Shown here: positions 52,846-62,343 of the stretch, one piece after another
Layout of the letters: every line of letters starts with the position of its first letter
Position numbering within the stretch: the stretch's first letter is position 1
Source of the DNA: Parabacteroides distasonis ATCC 8503
GTDB taxonomy: Bacteria; Bacteroidota; Bacteroidia; Bacteroidales; Tannerellaceae
DNA length: 64,000 nucleotides
Direction: 5' to 3'
Assembly (NCBI RefSeq): GCF_000012845.1
Contig: NC_009615.1
Span: 2,695,501-2,759,500 of the forward strand
Translations under genes and position numbers: made by a program
Notes under the pieces: model-generated
What the model was told of the DNA's origin: nothing
The model's input: only the letters and a program-made list of their open reading frames with translations
Databases searched by the model: none

Positions 52846-55800
52846 TTAAAGACTAACGTTAACCCCTAAAGTAAATGTTCTTGGTAATGGATACACTCCA
52901 CGATCCACCCCCATATCCAAATTACGGTTCTCAGAAGAATAACTCTGCAAACCAACCTCCGGATCAATACCTTCATATCCCGTTATGGTAAACAAGTTCT
53001 GTCCTTGCAAATAAATATACGTACGTTTCAACTTCAACTTAGATGCTACTTTATCCGGTAGTGTATACCCCACCTTTAAGTTCTTTAAACGGACAAAAGA
53101 GGCATTATGGATATAATAGGTAGAAGGACGAATATTATTATTCGGATCATCCAATGTGACACGAGGTATATCCGTATCCGTATTATCCGGACGCCAAGCA
53201 TCCAAGATCGTAGAATTTTTATTATATTGAGCTTGGTTATAAAACTCACCCAAATAATTCGTCAAATTATAGACCTCATTACCAAATACACCTTGGAAGA
53301 AGGCACTAACATCAAAGTTTTTATAATTGAAACCCAACGTCAACCCCATGCTACAATCAGGCAACGGACTTCCCTTGAAATCGCGGTCATCACTATTGAT
53401 AACGCCATCTCCATTCAAATCCTTGAAGCGAATATCACCCGGTTTCGCATTCGGTTGTAATAACTCACCTCTATCATTCTTATAGTTTTGGATCTCCGCA
53501 TCGCTTTGGAACAGACCATCAGCCTCATACACGAAGAAGGATCCGATCGGTTGTCCTACCGCTGAACGAGAAGTCTCTTGATCGAAATTACGTCCGTGAA
53601 GTTCACTACTGGAAAGACCTATATAATCCACCCCATTCAGTTCGGTCATTTTATTCTTGATAACAGAGAAGTTATATGCGACAGAGAAACCAAAATCCTG
53701 ATTGATTTGCTTTTGATAATTTATCTCCATCTCAAAACCTTTGTTGTTCATCTTACCTACATTATCCCAAACAGTCATATTTGTTCCCCCGATCGAGGCA
53801 GGTAAGGCTCTACGCCACAATAAGTCCTTGGTATCTTTATTAAAATAGTCCAAAGTCAAATTCAAGTCACCATTCAAAAAACCCAAATCCACACCGACAT
53901 TCGTTTGTGTGGTTGTCTCCCATTTCAAATTAACGTTTCCGTTTCGAGTCTGCACCAATCCTAGATCTACACCACTTTGATTTCCATCAATCGGGTAATT
54001 CGAGTTCGTAGAATTACTCTTATATGAGTCAATCGTCGCATACGACGGAACATCCGAGTTTCCATTCTGTCCCCAACCAACGCGTACTTTCAAATTACTA
54101 ATTGCCTCAACATCAAAAAACGGCTCATTACTAATGCGCCATCCAACTGATGCCGCAGGGAAATTACCCCATTTGTTATTACCTAAACGAGATGAACCAT
54201 CCCGACGCAAAGTAAACGCCACCAAATACCGATCATGATAATTATAATCGAGCTTACCGAAATAAGAGACCATACTATACTCCGTAGCAGCACCCGAGTT
54301 CTTCTGGGTTCCTACATCTCCCGCATCTAAAAAACGGAAGTTAGGATCGTCTGACGGAAAACCGTCTCTTGAAGCTGTAAAATACTCATATCTATTTCTC
54401 AAAGACTCCATACCTAATAAGGCATTGATCGTATGGTCGCCAAATGTCTTATTATAAGTCAAGGTATTCGTGAATACCCAGTTAAAATTCCAAGCATTTC
54501 GGTTGGATAAACTACTTAATTTCTCCGAGGCATTCAACTCATCATATTTTGGACTGAAAGAACGTCTATACAGATTATTGTAATCAACACCAAAAGAGGT
54601 CTTAAACATAAGCCCATCGAACAAATGCAACTCGGCATACAAATTACCTACCAAACGGCTCTTCTTATCTTGATTATCCTTGTTCCTATACAATTTACCC
54701 ATAGGATTCGGAATATCCGAGAATACATTTCCGGCATACTCATCTTCCAGATTTTTCACGGGCGTGATAGACTGGAATTTATAAGCCTCATACAAAGTTC
54801 CTCCCAAGGCGGCATTGTTAGAGACACTAGTTCCCCAAGAATGAGAAAGAGAGATATTTTCTCCTATACGGAAATGATCATCAAACAATTTATACTCGGA
54901 ATTAAAACGACCACTCACACGCTTAAAATCGCTAAACTTAACCAATCCCTGCTGATCATAGTATCCCAACGAGAATAATTGATTAGATTTTTTATCCGCT
55001 TTCGTAAAAGAGAGATTATAAGACTGTACTACGGCCGCACGTAAAATCTCATCGACCCAATCCACGTCATCGGAAGGGATTAAATGATCACTATCCAAAT
55101 ATTCAGGAACAACTGCCTGATCACCATTTCCGTAGATATCATGCGAAGGAGTTTTTCCATCATTTTTCATTGCCTGCCACAACATATCGCCAAACTGTTG
55201 CGCATTCAACATCCTCAATTGTTTCGCCGCTTTTTGTACACCAAAGTAAGCATCTAAATTGACATTAAATTCACCCTCTTTTCCTCTTTTTGTATTGATG
55301 ATAACGACACCATTAGCGGCACGAGCTCCATAGATAGAGGCAGAGGAAGCATCCTTCAACACCTGCATAGATTCGATATCGTTTGGATTCAAGAAATTGA
55401 TACCACCATCCACAGGAATACCATCAATGATATAAAGCGGATCATTGTTACGGATCGTACTGAAACCGCGAATACGCACCGCAACTCCTCCACCCGGCAT
55501 ATTATCCGGCATCACGTTCACTCCGGAGAGCTTACCCTGCATCATTTGATCTACGCTAGAAACCGGTGTATCTTTCAAGTCATCGATCTTCAAGACCGAA
55601 ACCGCACCCGTAAGATCTTTTTTACGCGATACACCATAACCTACGACCACAATCTCGTCCAAGTTTTGTGAGTCCTCTTTCAACGAAATGGTCAAATCCG
55701 TCTTTGAACCGGGTACCAGCTCTGTAGATAAATAACCAATATAAGAAACAACCAATACAGCATTATTCGGAACTTCCAACGTGAAACGCCCCTCAATATC

Positions 55801-56295
55801 TGTAATCGTACCGACAGTCGTTCCCTTCACCAATACATTAGCGCCGATTACTGGTTCTTGGTTCGAATCCAACACGACTCCTTGTACCATGCGTCCTTGT
55901 TGCTGTGCCAAAGGAATAGACTCTAATTTACGAGATAAGATAATCTGCTTATCTACAATCTTATAATCGACATTCATATTATCGAAAACCCGGGATAAAA
56001 CCAAATTAATATCCTTATTATTGGCCTCTAAATTGACAATACGACTCACATCCAAAACATGATCCGCATACAAGAATGAATAACCCGTTTCCTCCTCTAT
56101 CCGATCGATCGCTTGCTCCAACGTAGCGTTTTTCAACGACAAGGAAAGTGTTGTTGTCTGTGAATAAGAGGTACCTGCATATAACTGGAAGGCAGTCAAG
56201 AATGTAAATGCCGTACCAAGATTTAAGATACGATTCGATTGAGGTAAATACCGAGTAAGATTCCTCTTACGTAAATGAAATGCACTCATAAGCAT
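52846..56295 (-). CDS. SusC-like TonB-dependent importer with STN domain (PUL C)
   Basis: The 1149-residue importer has a long N-terminus with signal region (about 20-45), an STN domain (about 50-120, TLSLSLKNATLEQAIDRIEE) and a carboxypeptidase-regulatory-like domain (about 136-215). TonB box LDEIVVVGYGVSRKKDLTG, plug and barrel ending FTLGVNVSL follow. STN presence fits control by the FecR protein encoded 42 bases upstream. It is not closely related to the SusC pair of PULs A and B. Confidence 0.95.
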   Translation of the reverse strand: MLMSAFHLRKRNLTRYLPQSNRILNLGTAFTFLTAFQLYAGTSYSQTTTLSLSLKNATLEQAIDRIEEETGYSFLYADHVLDVSRIVNLEANNKDINLVLSRVFDNMNVDYKIVDKQIILSRKLESIPLAQQQGRMVQGVVLDSNQEPVIGANVLVKGTTVGTITDIEGRFTLEVPNNAVLVVSYIGYLSTELVPGSKTDLTISLKEDSQNLDEIVVVGYGVSRKKDLTGAVSVLKIDDLKDTPVSSVDQMMQGKLSGVNVMPDNMPGGGVAVRIRGFSTIRNNDPLYIIDGIPVDGGINFLNPNDIESMQVLKDASSASIYGARAANGVVIINTKRGKEGEFNVNLDAYFGVQKAAKQLRMLNAQQFGDMLWQAMKNDGKTPSHDIYGNGDQAVVPEYLDSDHLIPSDDVDWVDEILRAAVVQSYNLSFTKADKKSNQLFSLGYYDQQGLVKFSDFKRVSGRFNSEYKLFDDHFRIGENISLSHSWGTSVSNNAALGGTLYEAYKFQSITPVKNLEDEYAGNVFSDIPNPMGKLYRNKDNQDKKSRLVGNLYAELHLFDGLMFKTSFGVDYNNLYRRSFSPKYDELNASEKLSSLSNRNAWNFNWVFTNTLTYNKTFGDHTINALLGMESLRNRYEYFTASRDGFPSDDPNFRFLDAGDVGTQKNSGAATEYSMVSYFGKLDYNYHDRYLVAFTLRRDGSSRLGNNKWGNFPAASVGWRISNEPFFDVEAISNLKVRVGWGQNGNSDVPSYATIDSYKSNSTNSNYPIDGNQSGVDLGLVQTRNGNVNLKWETTTQTNVGVDLGFLNGDLNLTLDYFNKDTKDLLWRRALPASIGGTNMTVWDNVGKMNNKGFEMEINYQKQINQDFGFSVAYNFSVIKNKMTELNGVDYIGLSSSELHGRNFDQETSRSAVGQPIGSFFVYEADGLFQSDAEIQNYKNDRGELLQPNAKPGDIRFKDLNGDGVINSDDRDFKGSPLPDCSMGLTLGFNYKNFDVSAFFQGVFGNEVYNLTNYLGEFYNQAQYNKNSTILDAWRPDNTDTDIPRVTLDDPNNNIRPSTYYIHNASFVRLKNLKVGYTLPDKVASKLKLKRTYIYLQGQNLFTITGYEGIDPEVGLQSYSSENRNLDMGVDRGVYPLPRTFTLGVNVSL

Positions 56296-56337
56296 GTAGA
56301 TTTAGTGATTACACAAAATTTATTTTGAAATGATTTT

Positions 56338-57285
56338 TTATCGTTGATAAACATCTATCCTCTGCCGGACAAACGTGGAATCCGAATGAGAGGAAAGTTG
56401 TCGGGCAGACCATTCAATAGGGGCAGTCTGTTTTAGATAATCCAATATTTGCTCCAAGGTCTCATTTGTGAAAGTCGCACGGTATTTATACTCCGCATTC
56501 GAGTTCTTATGCAGTACGATCTCCACATTATATCGTTTTTCCAGTCGCTTTAGTACCTTCTCTAAAGGAGTATTTCGAAATACCATCCGCCCCTTTCTCC
56601 AATCCATCTTCTCATCCAAATTGACAGCAGAAACACGGAACACACCGCTTTCCTTATTAAGCACGACCTGTTTGTTCGGTTCCAAGCGGATCCGTTCATC
56701 GTTCCGGATAACATCGATCTTTCCTTTTTCCAGCACAGCCTCGATAAAAGGTTCATCGTCATAGGCATTCACATTGAACTTCGTTCCATACGCTATTACC
56801 CGCAATCCCTCAGAGGTAGACACACTAAAAGGATGTTCCGGATCGGCTTCAACTTCAAAATAGCCCTCACCAAAGAGCTGAACTTTACGTTCTTTCTCAT
56901 CAAAGACCGATGGATAAACCAAGCGGCTGCCGGCATTCAACCAAACAACAGATTGATCAGGTAACACCAAACGGGTAATTGTACCAGGCATGGAACTAAT
57001 CTCCGCAAAAACCACAGATGCCCCCGTCTTAACATTCCTACCTGTGGTATAATATAAATAAGAAAAAAATAACGAGGATATGAGCAACGGTACTACAAGA
57101 ATAGCTGCGGCACGGGTAAAAAACAACGAAAACATCCTCATAGAGGCTTTCCGCTTAGCACGACGTTCCATGCTTTGCCAAGCCTTATGCACATCTATCG
57201 CTTGGTATTCTAGCATATCCTCAGACAGAGCTTTAATCTTCTCAATCTGCCGTAATGTACTTTTTTCGTCTCCGCTTTCTCGCAT
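56338..57285 (-). CDS. FecR-like anti-sigma factor (PUL C)
   Basis: The 315-residue inner-membrane protein has a cytoplasmic part, one membrane segment (about 54-75, AAAILVVPLLISSLFFSYL), and a periplasmic FecR domain. The last shows RLVLPDQSVVWLNAGSRLVY, HPFSVSTSEGLRVIAYGTKF and a C-terminal DUF4974-type part VFRNTPLEKVLKRLEKRYNV. It should hold the divergent ECF sigma factor at 57540 in check. The susC gene starts 42 bases downstream, so both are on one transcript. Confidence 0.92.
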   Translation of the reverse strand: MRESGDEKSTLRQIEKIKALSEDMLEYQAIDVHKAWQSMERRAKRKASMRMFSLFFTRAAAILVVPLLISSLFFSYLYYTTGRNVKTGASVVFAEISSMPGTITRLVLPDQSVVWLNAGSRLVYPSVFDEKERKVQLFGEGYFEVEADPEHPFSVSTSEGLRVIAYGTKFNVNAYDDEPFIEAVLEKGKIDVIRNDERIRLEPNKQVVLNKESGVFRVSAVNLDEKMDWRKGRMVFRNTPLEKVLKRLEKRYNVEIVLHKNSNAEYKYRATFTNETLEQILDYLKQTAPIEWSARQLSSHSDSTFVRQRIDVYQR

Positions 57286-57506
57286 ATATGATTGTCTTTT
57301 TCTATATAGACACAGTCAAAACAAAAACACGACAGCAAAACGACTTTTTTTATATTTTTCTTCCTCTTGTACCCCACAATAAAGCAAGGAAATCACCTAA
57401 GCAGGTATTGCCCAACACGTATATATGTGTGGGCCCTCCTCACCAATTGCACAAAAAGCAAGGATTTTAGCTTGTGAAACAAAGGGGAATATATTCTAAA
57501 AATATA

Positions 57507-57514
57507 TACATTTG
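57507..57514 (+). promoter_or_regulatory. -7 element of the PUL C sigma gene
   Basis: TACATTTG matches TAnnTTTG and lies inside the open frame from 57474. Its transcript would start near 57518-57521, at or just before ATG 57522. Confidence 0.5.
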
Positions 57515-57539
57515 TCTCATTATGGAAAGAAATCCAACA

Positions 57540-58103
57540 ATGACTGATATCGATTTCCTTTTACGGCAAATCACGACCGAGGATAATAAGCTCTCCTTCC
57601 AACGTTTATTTGAGTTATATTATCCGGCTCTTTGCATATATACCAAACGTTTTATCTCTGACCGGGAAACGAGAGAAGATATCGTACAGGAAGTTTTTTC
57701 CTCCATCTGGGAAAATCGTAAACGCATCGTAATAAGAACTTCCGCGCGCAATTATCTCATCACAGCTACCAAGAACCACAGTCTCAACTATCTGCAACGC
57801 AATCACGAAGAATATGTAGACCAATTCTCTCAAGAGCAAATCCCTATCTATGCGGAAAGTGGCGAGGAGCTTTATACTTGGGAAGAATTACAAACCCTAC
57901 TTCGAGAGGCACTTGCTAAATTACCTGAAAACTATCGATATGTATTCGAGAAGAATCGCTTTGAGAATAAGAGTTACGGCGAGATCGCGGAGGATATGCA
58001 AATATCCATACGGACAGTAGAAAGATATAAAAATAAGGCGATTGAAATATTAAAGACAGAGTTGAAAGACTACTTGCCCCTGTTCATTGGTTGGCTATTT
58101 TAA
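57540..58103 (+). CDS. ECF RNA polymerase sigma factor (PUL C)
   Basis: About 187 residues from ATG 57540. Region 2 shows LSFQRLFELYYPALCIYTKR and REDIVQEVFSSIWENRKRI. Region 4 has LPENYRYVFEKNRFENKSYG and helix-turn-helix EIAEDMQISIRTVERYKNKA. It is transcribed divergently from its FecR partner, unlike PULs A and B. GGAAAG lies ten bases before ATG 57540; ATG 57522 would give a nearly leaderless mRNA. It should direct transcription of the FecR-SusC-SusD unit. A converging terminator-like hairpin follows at 58104. Confidence 0.9.
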   Translation: MTDIDFLLRQITTEDNKLSFQRLFELYYPALCIYTKRFISDRETREDIVQEVFSSIWENRKRIVIRTSARNYLITATKNHSLNYLQRNHEEYVDQFSQEQIPIYAESGEELYTWEELQTLLREALAKLPENYRYVFEKNRFENKSYGEIAEDMQISIRTVERYKNKAIEILKTELKDYLPLFIGWLF

Positions 58104-58145
58104 CAAAAACTTCCGGAAATACCCACATACCTCCGGAAGTTTCTC
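58104..58145. terminator. Terminator between convergent genes
   Basis: AACTTCCGGA (58108-58117) and TCCGGAAGTT (58132-58141) form a perfect 10-bp stem. The T run is good on the minus strand (TTTTTG), serving the CobD-like gene, and weak on the plus strand. Confidence 0.75.
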
Positions 58146-58154
58146 GTCCTCAAT

Positions 58155-59183
58155 TTATTGTTGCTCCAACCAAACCTTCACCCCTTCAAGTAAGATCTGG
58201 TTCTCATCAGACTTCTGGGTAGAGAGCCGTAGATAAGTCTCATCCAAGCCCCGGAAATTCGAAGCGTCACGGATCAAGATCCCGTAATTATCTAAAAGGA
58301 ATTGCTTTAAATCAGCGGCTGTACCCTTCTTCAAACGGACAAGGAAGAAAGTCGTAGAGGTCGGGATTACCTCCAAGCCATCCAATTTACTTAATTGATA
58401 AATAAAATCCGCTGTCTCACGCTGCCATTTACGGATCGGCAACGTAAATTGCGCCGGATGGATCAAGATATATTTACTTGCCTCGATAGCGATAGCATTT
58501 ACCGACCAAGGTATGATATACTTGTTCACTTTCTCCGCAATCTCCGGAGAAGCGACCAGATAACCGATACGCAAGCCGGGGATATTATAGGCCTTCGAGA
58601 TAGACTGGACAAGGATTAAGTTCTTATGCGTTTTCACGTCACTCGGCTTTAGCATGTCTTCCGTCGTAAAAGCCACGTATGCCTGGTCAATAATGAAGGT
58701 AGTCTGCGGATTCGCCGAGATCAAACGGAGAAGCTCCGTACGGTGGATCAGCTTTCCATCCGGATTATTCGGATTACAAATCCAACAGAAATCCTGTCCC
58801 TCCAAGGATAACTCTGATAAATCGTCCGATGTCGGGAAGAAAGAGATCTCATGCTCATGCAAACGGCAAGCGTCCTCATATTCAGAGAAAGAAGGAATAG
58901 CGATCATGGATTTCGCACCTCGCCAAGCTTGCGCTAACAAATAAAAAGCCGTGATCGAGCCATTCGTCACTACAATATTCTCTTCCTTGATCTCATACCG
59001 GCGGGCCAACAATCTTTTCAAAGTAGCGGCGTCCGGCTCCGGATAACGAGTCAGCTTATCAAAATGCTCGATCAAATGTTCCTTCAGTTTATCTAAATTA
59101 GCTCCGTGCCACACATTCGAGCTAAAGTTTATCTTTACCTCGTTCTTTGCGTTATAAAAATCATCACCGTGTCCGTATAACAT
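58155..59183 (-). CDS. CobD-like threonine-phosphate decarboxylase / aminotransferase-fold PLP enzyme
   Basis: The 342-residue protein is a fold-type I PLP enzyme. NPNNPDG with Asn140, Asp166 (IIDQAYVAF), Lys197 (SISKAYN, the PLP Schiff base) and Arg205 are visible. The N-terminal GHGDDFYNAKNEVKINFSSN resembles the opening of L-threonine-phosphate decarboxylase (CobD), which makes the aminopropanol linker of cobalamin. Histidinol-phosphate aminotransferase is a close relative and remains possible. It is a single-gene unit with a -7 box at 59225; no other cobalamin gene adjoins it. Confidence 0.78.
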   Translation of the reverse strand: MLYGHGDDFYNAKNEVKINFSSNVWHGANLDKLKEHLIEHFDKLTRYPEPDAATLKRLLARRYEIKEENIVVTNGSITAFYLLAQAWRGAKSMIAIPSFSEYEDACRLHEHEISFFPTSDDLSELSLEGQDFCWICNPNNPDGKLIHRTELLRLISANPQTTFIIDQAYVAFTTEDMLKPSDVKTHKNLILVQSISKAYNIPGLRIGYLVASPEIAEKVNKYIIPWSVNAIAIEASKYILIHPAQFTLPIRKWQRETADFIYQLSKLDGLEVIPTSTTFFLVRLKKGTAADLKQFLLDNYGILIRDASNFRGLDETYLRLSTQKSDENQILLEGVKVWLEQQ

Positions 59184-59224
59184 ATACCTGCTTTTTAATT
59201 AATACCTATCTGTTAAAACTGTCA

Positions 59225-59232
59225 CAAAATTA
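59225..59232 (-). promoter_or_regulatory. -7 element of the CobD-like gene
   Basis: TAATTTTG on the minus strand matches TAnnTTTG, about 42 bases before ATG 59183. TTG is found 23 bp upstream, a little too far. Confidence 0.4.
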
Positions 59233-62229
59233 CGAATCTTTTTGGCTTTTCCTATCAATCGCCTTATAGATCGCATCCTGTATGCGAGTACGTATATCAA
59301 GCGATCCCAGTTTATTATTTGCCCGGCTAGGATTCACCCGGTTACTCAAAAATATATAAATAAGCTGGTTATCCGGATCTACCCAAAAACAAGTACCCGT
59401 AAATCCTGTATGTCCATAGACCGAGGCGGGAGCCAAAGCCCCACAAGGCGAGGCTTTCGGATTACCAATCACCGGCTTATCAAAGCCTAACCCTCTACGG
59501 CAAGTCGGGCTCTTGCTTTGTGTAAACAAACGGCTGGTTTCCAAAGAAAGATAGCGCTCGCCGCCATAAGTCCCTTGGTTTAGCATCAATTGGAGCACCT
59601 TCGCCAAATCATTCGCATTCGAAAATAATCCGGCGTTTCCAGAAACACCCCCTTGAAAAGCGGCTGCCTCATCATGTACATATCCGCGAAGCAATTGGCG
59701 GCGGACAAATCCATCTTGTTCCGTAGGTACAATTTGCAAGGTATCCATTCGCTTCAACGGATTATAAGTGGTATGCCAAGCCCCTAACCCGCTGTAGAAA
59801 TCATCCCGAAGAAGCTGGTCCATCGGAGATTTCATCAGATTTTCCACCATCATTTTCAGCATAATGAAATTCACGCAACTATATACGTACCTACCTCTCG
59901 TACCCAAACGGGATTTCTTGATATCTTGAAGGATCGTATCTTTAAAGGAATCACTCACATAGAAATTACGGGCTACCTCAGTCGTAAATCCGGGTTTCCG
60001 TGTATCTGATACTATATCCGGAAGATATTTAAAATCATTCCGGACATACGTTTTAGCGTCAAAACGAACCGGGTGCGTGGCGTTCTTCGCCGAACTATAT
60101 AAACTGCCTTTATAACTATCCTTATCAATAGCATCCAGATAGAAATTAATAGTTGGAGTCACTCCCGATTGATGATATAGTAACTCTTTTATCGATAAAT
60201 CCTTTTTATTAGACTCTTTCAACTCCGGTATAAAATCGGAGATCTTATTGTTCAAGGTGAATTTCTTCTCATCATACGCTTTCATGACTGCCAATAAAGT
60301 CCCCGCCGCCTTCGATGCCGAAGCCAAGTCATAAACTGACGCCTCCGTGACCGGCTGCCTACTTTCGTAATCAAAATAACCAAACGATTTATTATAGATA
60401 ATCATGCCGTCCTTCGCAACCAACACTTGGCATCCGGGATAAGCCTTCTCATCCAATCCCTCTTTAACGATCGACTCAATTACATCCAAACGGTCCGGAT
60501 TCGCTCCCACCTCTTCTGGCTGGTGATACCCCAAACGAGTCTTCTCCGTAAAAATACCAGTACCCGCATAATACAATCCCGGAATTGAAACCGGAAGTTT
60601 CCCTTTCGCCGCAATACCACCGAATATCACTTGGGCCGCATATTCCTGCGCTAAGGGAGTGCCCTCGTAAGCCAACACGACCGCCTTCGCCTTCTCGATC
60701 GACTTCTTATATTCCTTACAAGCATATGGTAAGGTAAAGAAAGTATAGACCAACTCTTTCTTCGCAGCCAACTGCCTCAACGCTAAACTCTCGGGAATGC
60801 GAATCGTATGCACGCCACAAATGATCACGTCGTATTTTTGCAATTTATTATAAACCTGTTGGACTTGGGTAGCCGTAGAACGCCGTCCGATACTAAAGCA
60901 AGCGATCGAATCATATTCGCCCAGCATTTTCTGGAACTCATTACCAACCCCGTCTCCAATCGAGAGCGCTGCGATCTTTTTCTTATTCAACTGTTTAAGA
61001 GGTAAGATCGTATCCTCATTCTTCAAAACAGTAATAGCCTCCGAATTCAACTTCGCCGCCATCCATGCCGCATGCGGAGAGTTCAAACGTTTCGATAAGC
61101 CTTTTGTTTCGACCGGCTTATAGGCATTCAATCCAGCGATATATTTGTACCTTAATATTTTCAAGCACTTGGCCTCGATCGCTTCCAGATCCAATACCCC
61201 TTCTTCAATAGCCTCTTTCACGGCCGTAAAATCATTGATTGGAGCGGCCGGAGCGAGCAAGATATCATTCCCCGCAAGCAAAGCCTTCACCGAAGGATTA
61301 TCCGTTTTCTTTGTGGAAGCCCCTTTCATCGCTAAAGCATCCGTAAAGCACAGACCTTGAAAACCGAGTTCTTTCTGTAATAGATCCGTCACTACCGCCT
61401 TGGAGAAAGAAGCCGGCTTATGACTTTTATCCAAAGCTGGAACGTAAAGATGTCCCGTCATTATCCCGCCGAACCCATCATATATATAACGTTTAAAAGG
61501 AAGAAGTTCCACGCTATCCAAGCGGGCCCGGTTATGGCGCACAACGGGTAATGTCTCGTGCGAGTCCTCGGAAGTATCTCCATGTCCGGGGAAATGTTTG
61601 GAGACAGACAAGATGCCCGTATTTTCCAATCCTCTTGCGTAAGCAATACCTTTCTCCGACACAGCCTCCGGATTCTCGCCAAACGAACGCAGGCCGATCA
61701 CGGGATTATCCACATTGCTATTCACGTCCATATCCGGAGCGAAATTTATATGAATTCCCATTTCCCGGCACTGCCGTCCCACCTCTTTTCCATATTCCTC
61801 GATCAAGGCATTGTCCTCGATAGCGCCTAGCATCATGTTTTTCGGGAAACGGGTGGTTCCACTTAATCGCATGGAAAGTCCCCACTCCCCATCCAAAGAG
61901 ACCAACATCGGAATCCGGGAAGCCTTTTGCAAACGATTGGTCACCTCCGCCTGCGTCACCGGATCCCCTTTATGGAATAAGATGCCCCCGATCTTGATAT
62001 CGTTCACGTAACGCATAAGCCGTTGCATATTCCGGTTATCGGATTTAGGATTCGCTATAACCATAAATAACTGCCCGATCCGTTCATCATAACTCATAGC
62101 GTCAAACACGGAATCAACCCAATGATTCATCTTTTCCTGATCCACCGCACGATAAAGGTTCGGGACTGTTTGCGCCCCACTCGATAAAAGGGAAATACAA
62201 CACAAAAGCAAGATACCAATCTGTCTCAT
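59230..62229 (-). CDS. GH3 beta-N-acetylhexosaminidase-like enzyme fused to a serine beta-lactamase-fold domain
   Basis: About 999 residues from ATG 62229 with a signal peptide ending SGA-Q. The N-terminal half is a GH3 enzyme with the NagZ-type loop KHFPGHGDTSEDSHETLP and nucleophile region LCFTDALAM. The C-terminal roughly 380 residues form a class C beta-lactamase/penicillin-binding-like domain with SASK, YSCVN and GHTGFTG. Such fusions occur in Bacteroidota and probably process cell-wall or N-acetylglucosamine-containing material in the periplasm. The frame is open to TTG 62256, but that codon is inside a -7 box, so ATG 62229 is preferred. Confidence 0.9.
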   Translation of the reverse strand: MRQIGILLLCCISLLSSGAQTVPNLYRAVDQEKMNHWVDSVFDAMSYDERIGQLFMVIANPKSDNRNMQRLMRYVNDIKIGGILFHKGDPVTQAEVTNRLQKASRIPMLVSLDGEWGLSMRLSGTTRFPKNMMLGAIEDNALIEEYGKEVGRQCREMGIHINFAPDMDVNSNVDNPVIGLRSFGENPEAVSEKGIAYARGLENTGILSVSKHFPGHGDTSEDSHETLPVVRHNRARLDSVELLPFKRYIYDGFGGIMTGHLYVPALDKSHKPASFSKAVVTDLLQKELGFQGLCFTDALAMKGASTKKTDNPSVKALLAGNDILLAPAAPINDFTAVKEAIEEGVLDLEAIEAKCLKILRYKYIAGLNAYKPVETKGLSKRLNSPHAAWMAAKLNSEAITVLKNEDTILPLKQLNKKKIAALSIGDGVGNEFQKMLGEYDSIACFSIGRRSTATQVQQVYNKLQKYDVIICGVHTIRIPESLALRQLAAKKELVYTFFTLPYACKEYKKSIEKAKAVVLAYEGTPLAQEYAAQVIFGGIAAKGKLPVSIPGLYYAGTGIFTEKTRLGYHQPEEVGANPDRLDVIESIVKEGLDEKAYPGCQVLVAKDGMIIYNKSFGYFDYESRQPVTEASVYDLASASKAAGTLLAVMKAYDEKKFTLNNKISDFIPELKESNKKDLSIKELLYHQSGVTPTINFYLDAIDKDSYKGSLYSSAKNATHPVRFDAKTYVRNDFKYLPDIVSDTRKPGFTTEVARNFYVSDSFKDTILQDIKKSRLGTRGRYVYSCVNFIMLKMMVENLMKSPMDQLLRDDFYSGLGAWHTTYNPLKRMDTLQIVPTEQDGFVRRQLLRGYVHDEAAAFQGGVSGNAGLFSNANDLAKVLQLMLNQGTYGGERYLSLETSRLFTQSKSPTCRRGLGFDKPVIGNPKASPCGALAPASVYGHTGFTGTCFWVDPDNQLIYIFLSNRVNPSRANNKLGSLDIRTRIQDAIYKAIDRKSQKDS

Positions 62230-62253
62230 CACAACATTATCATTATTACTCTC

Positions 62254-62261
62254 CAAAAATA
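62254..62261 (-). promoter_or_regulatory. -7 element of the GH3 fusion gene
   Basis: TATTTTTG on the minus strand matches TAnnTTTG, 24 bases before ATG 62229. It overlaps the upstream TTG, ruling that out as a start. Confidence 0.5.
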
Positions 62262-62343
62262 AGAAAATATCGCAATAGTAACGTGAATTGTGATAGGGGT
62301 TTTTACTATCTTTCCTGTCTCGTAATAAAAAAGGAAGTACTTC

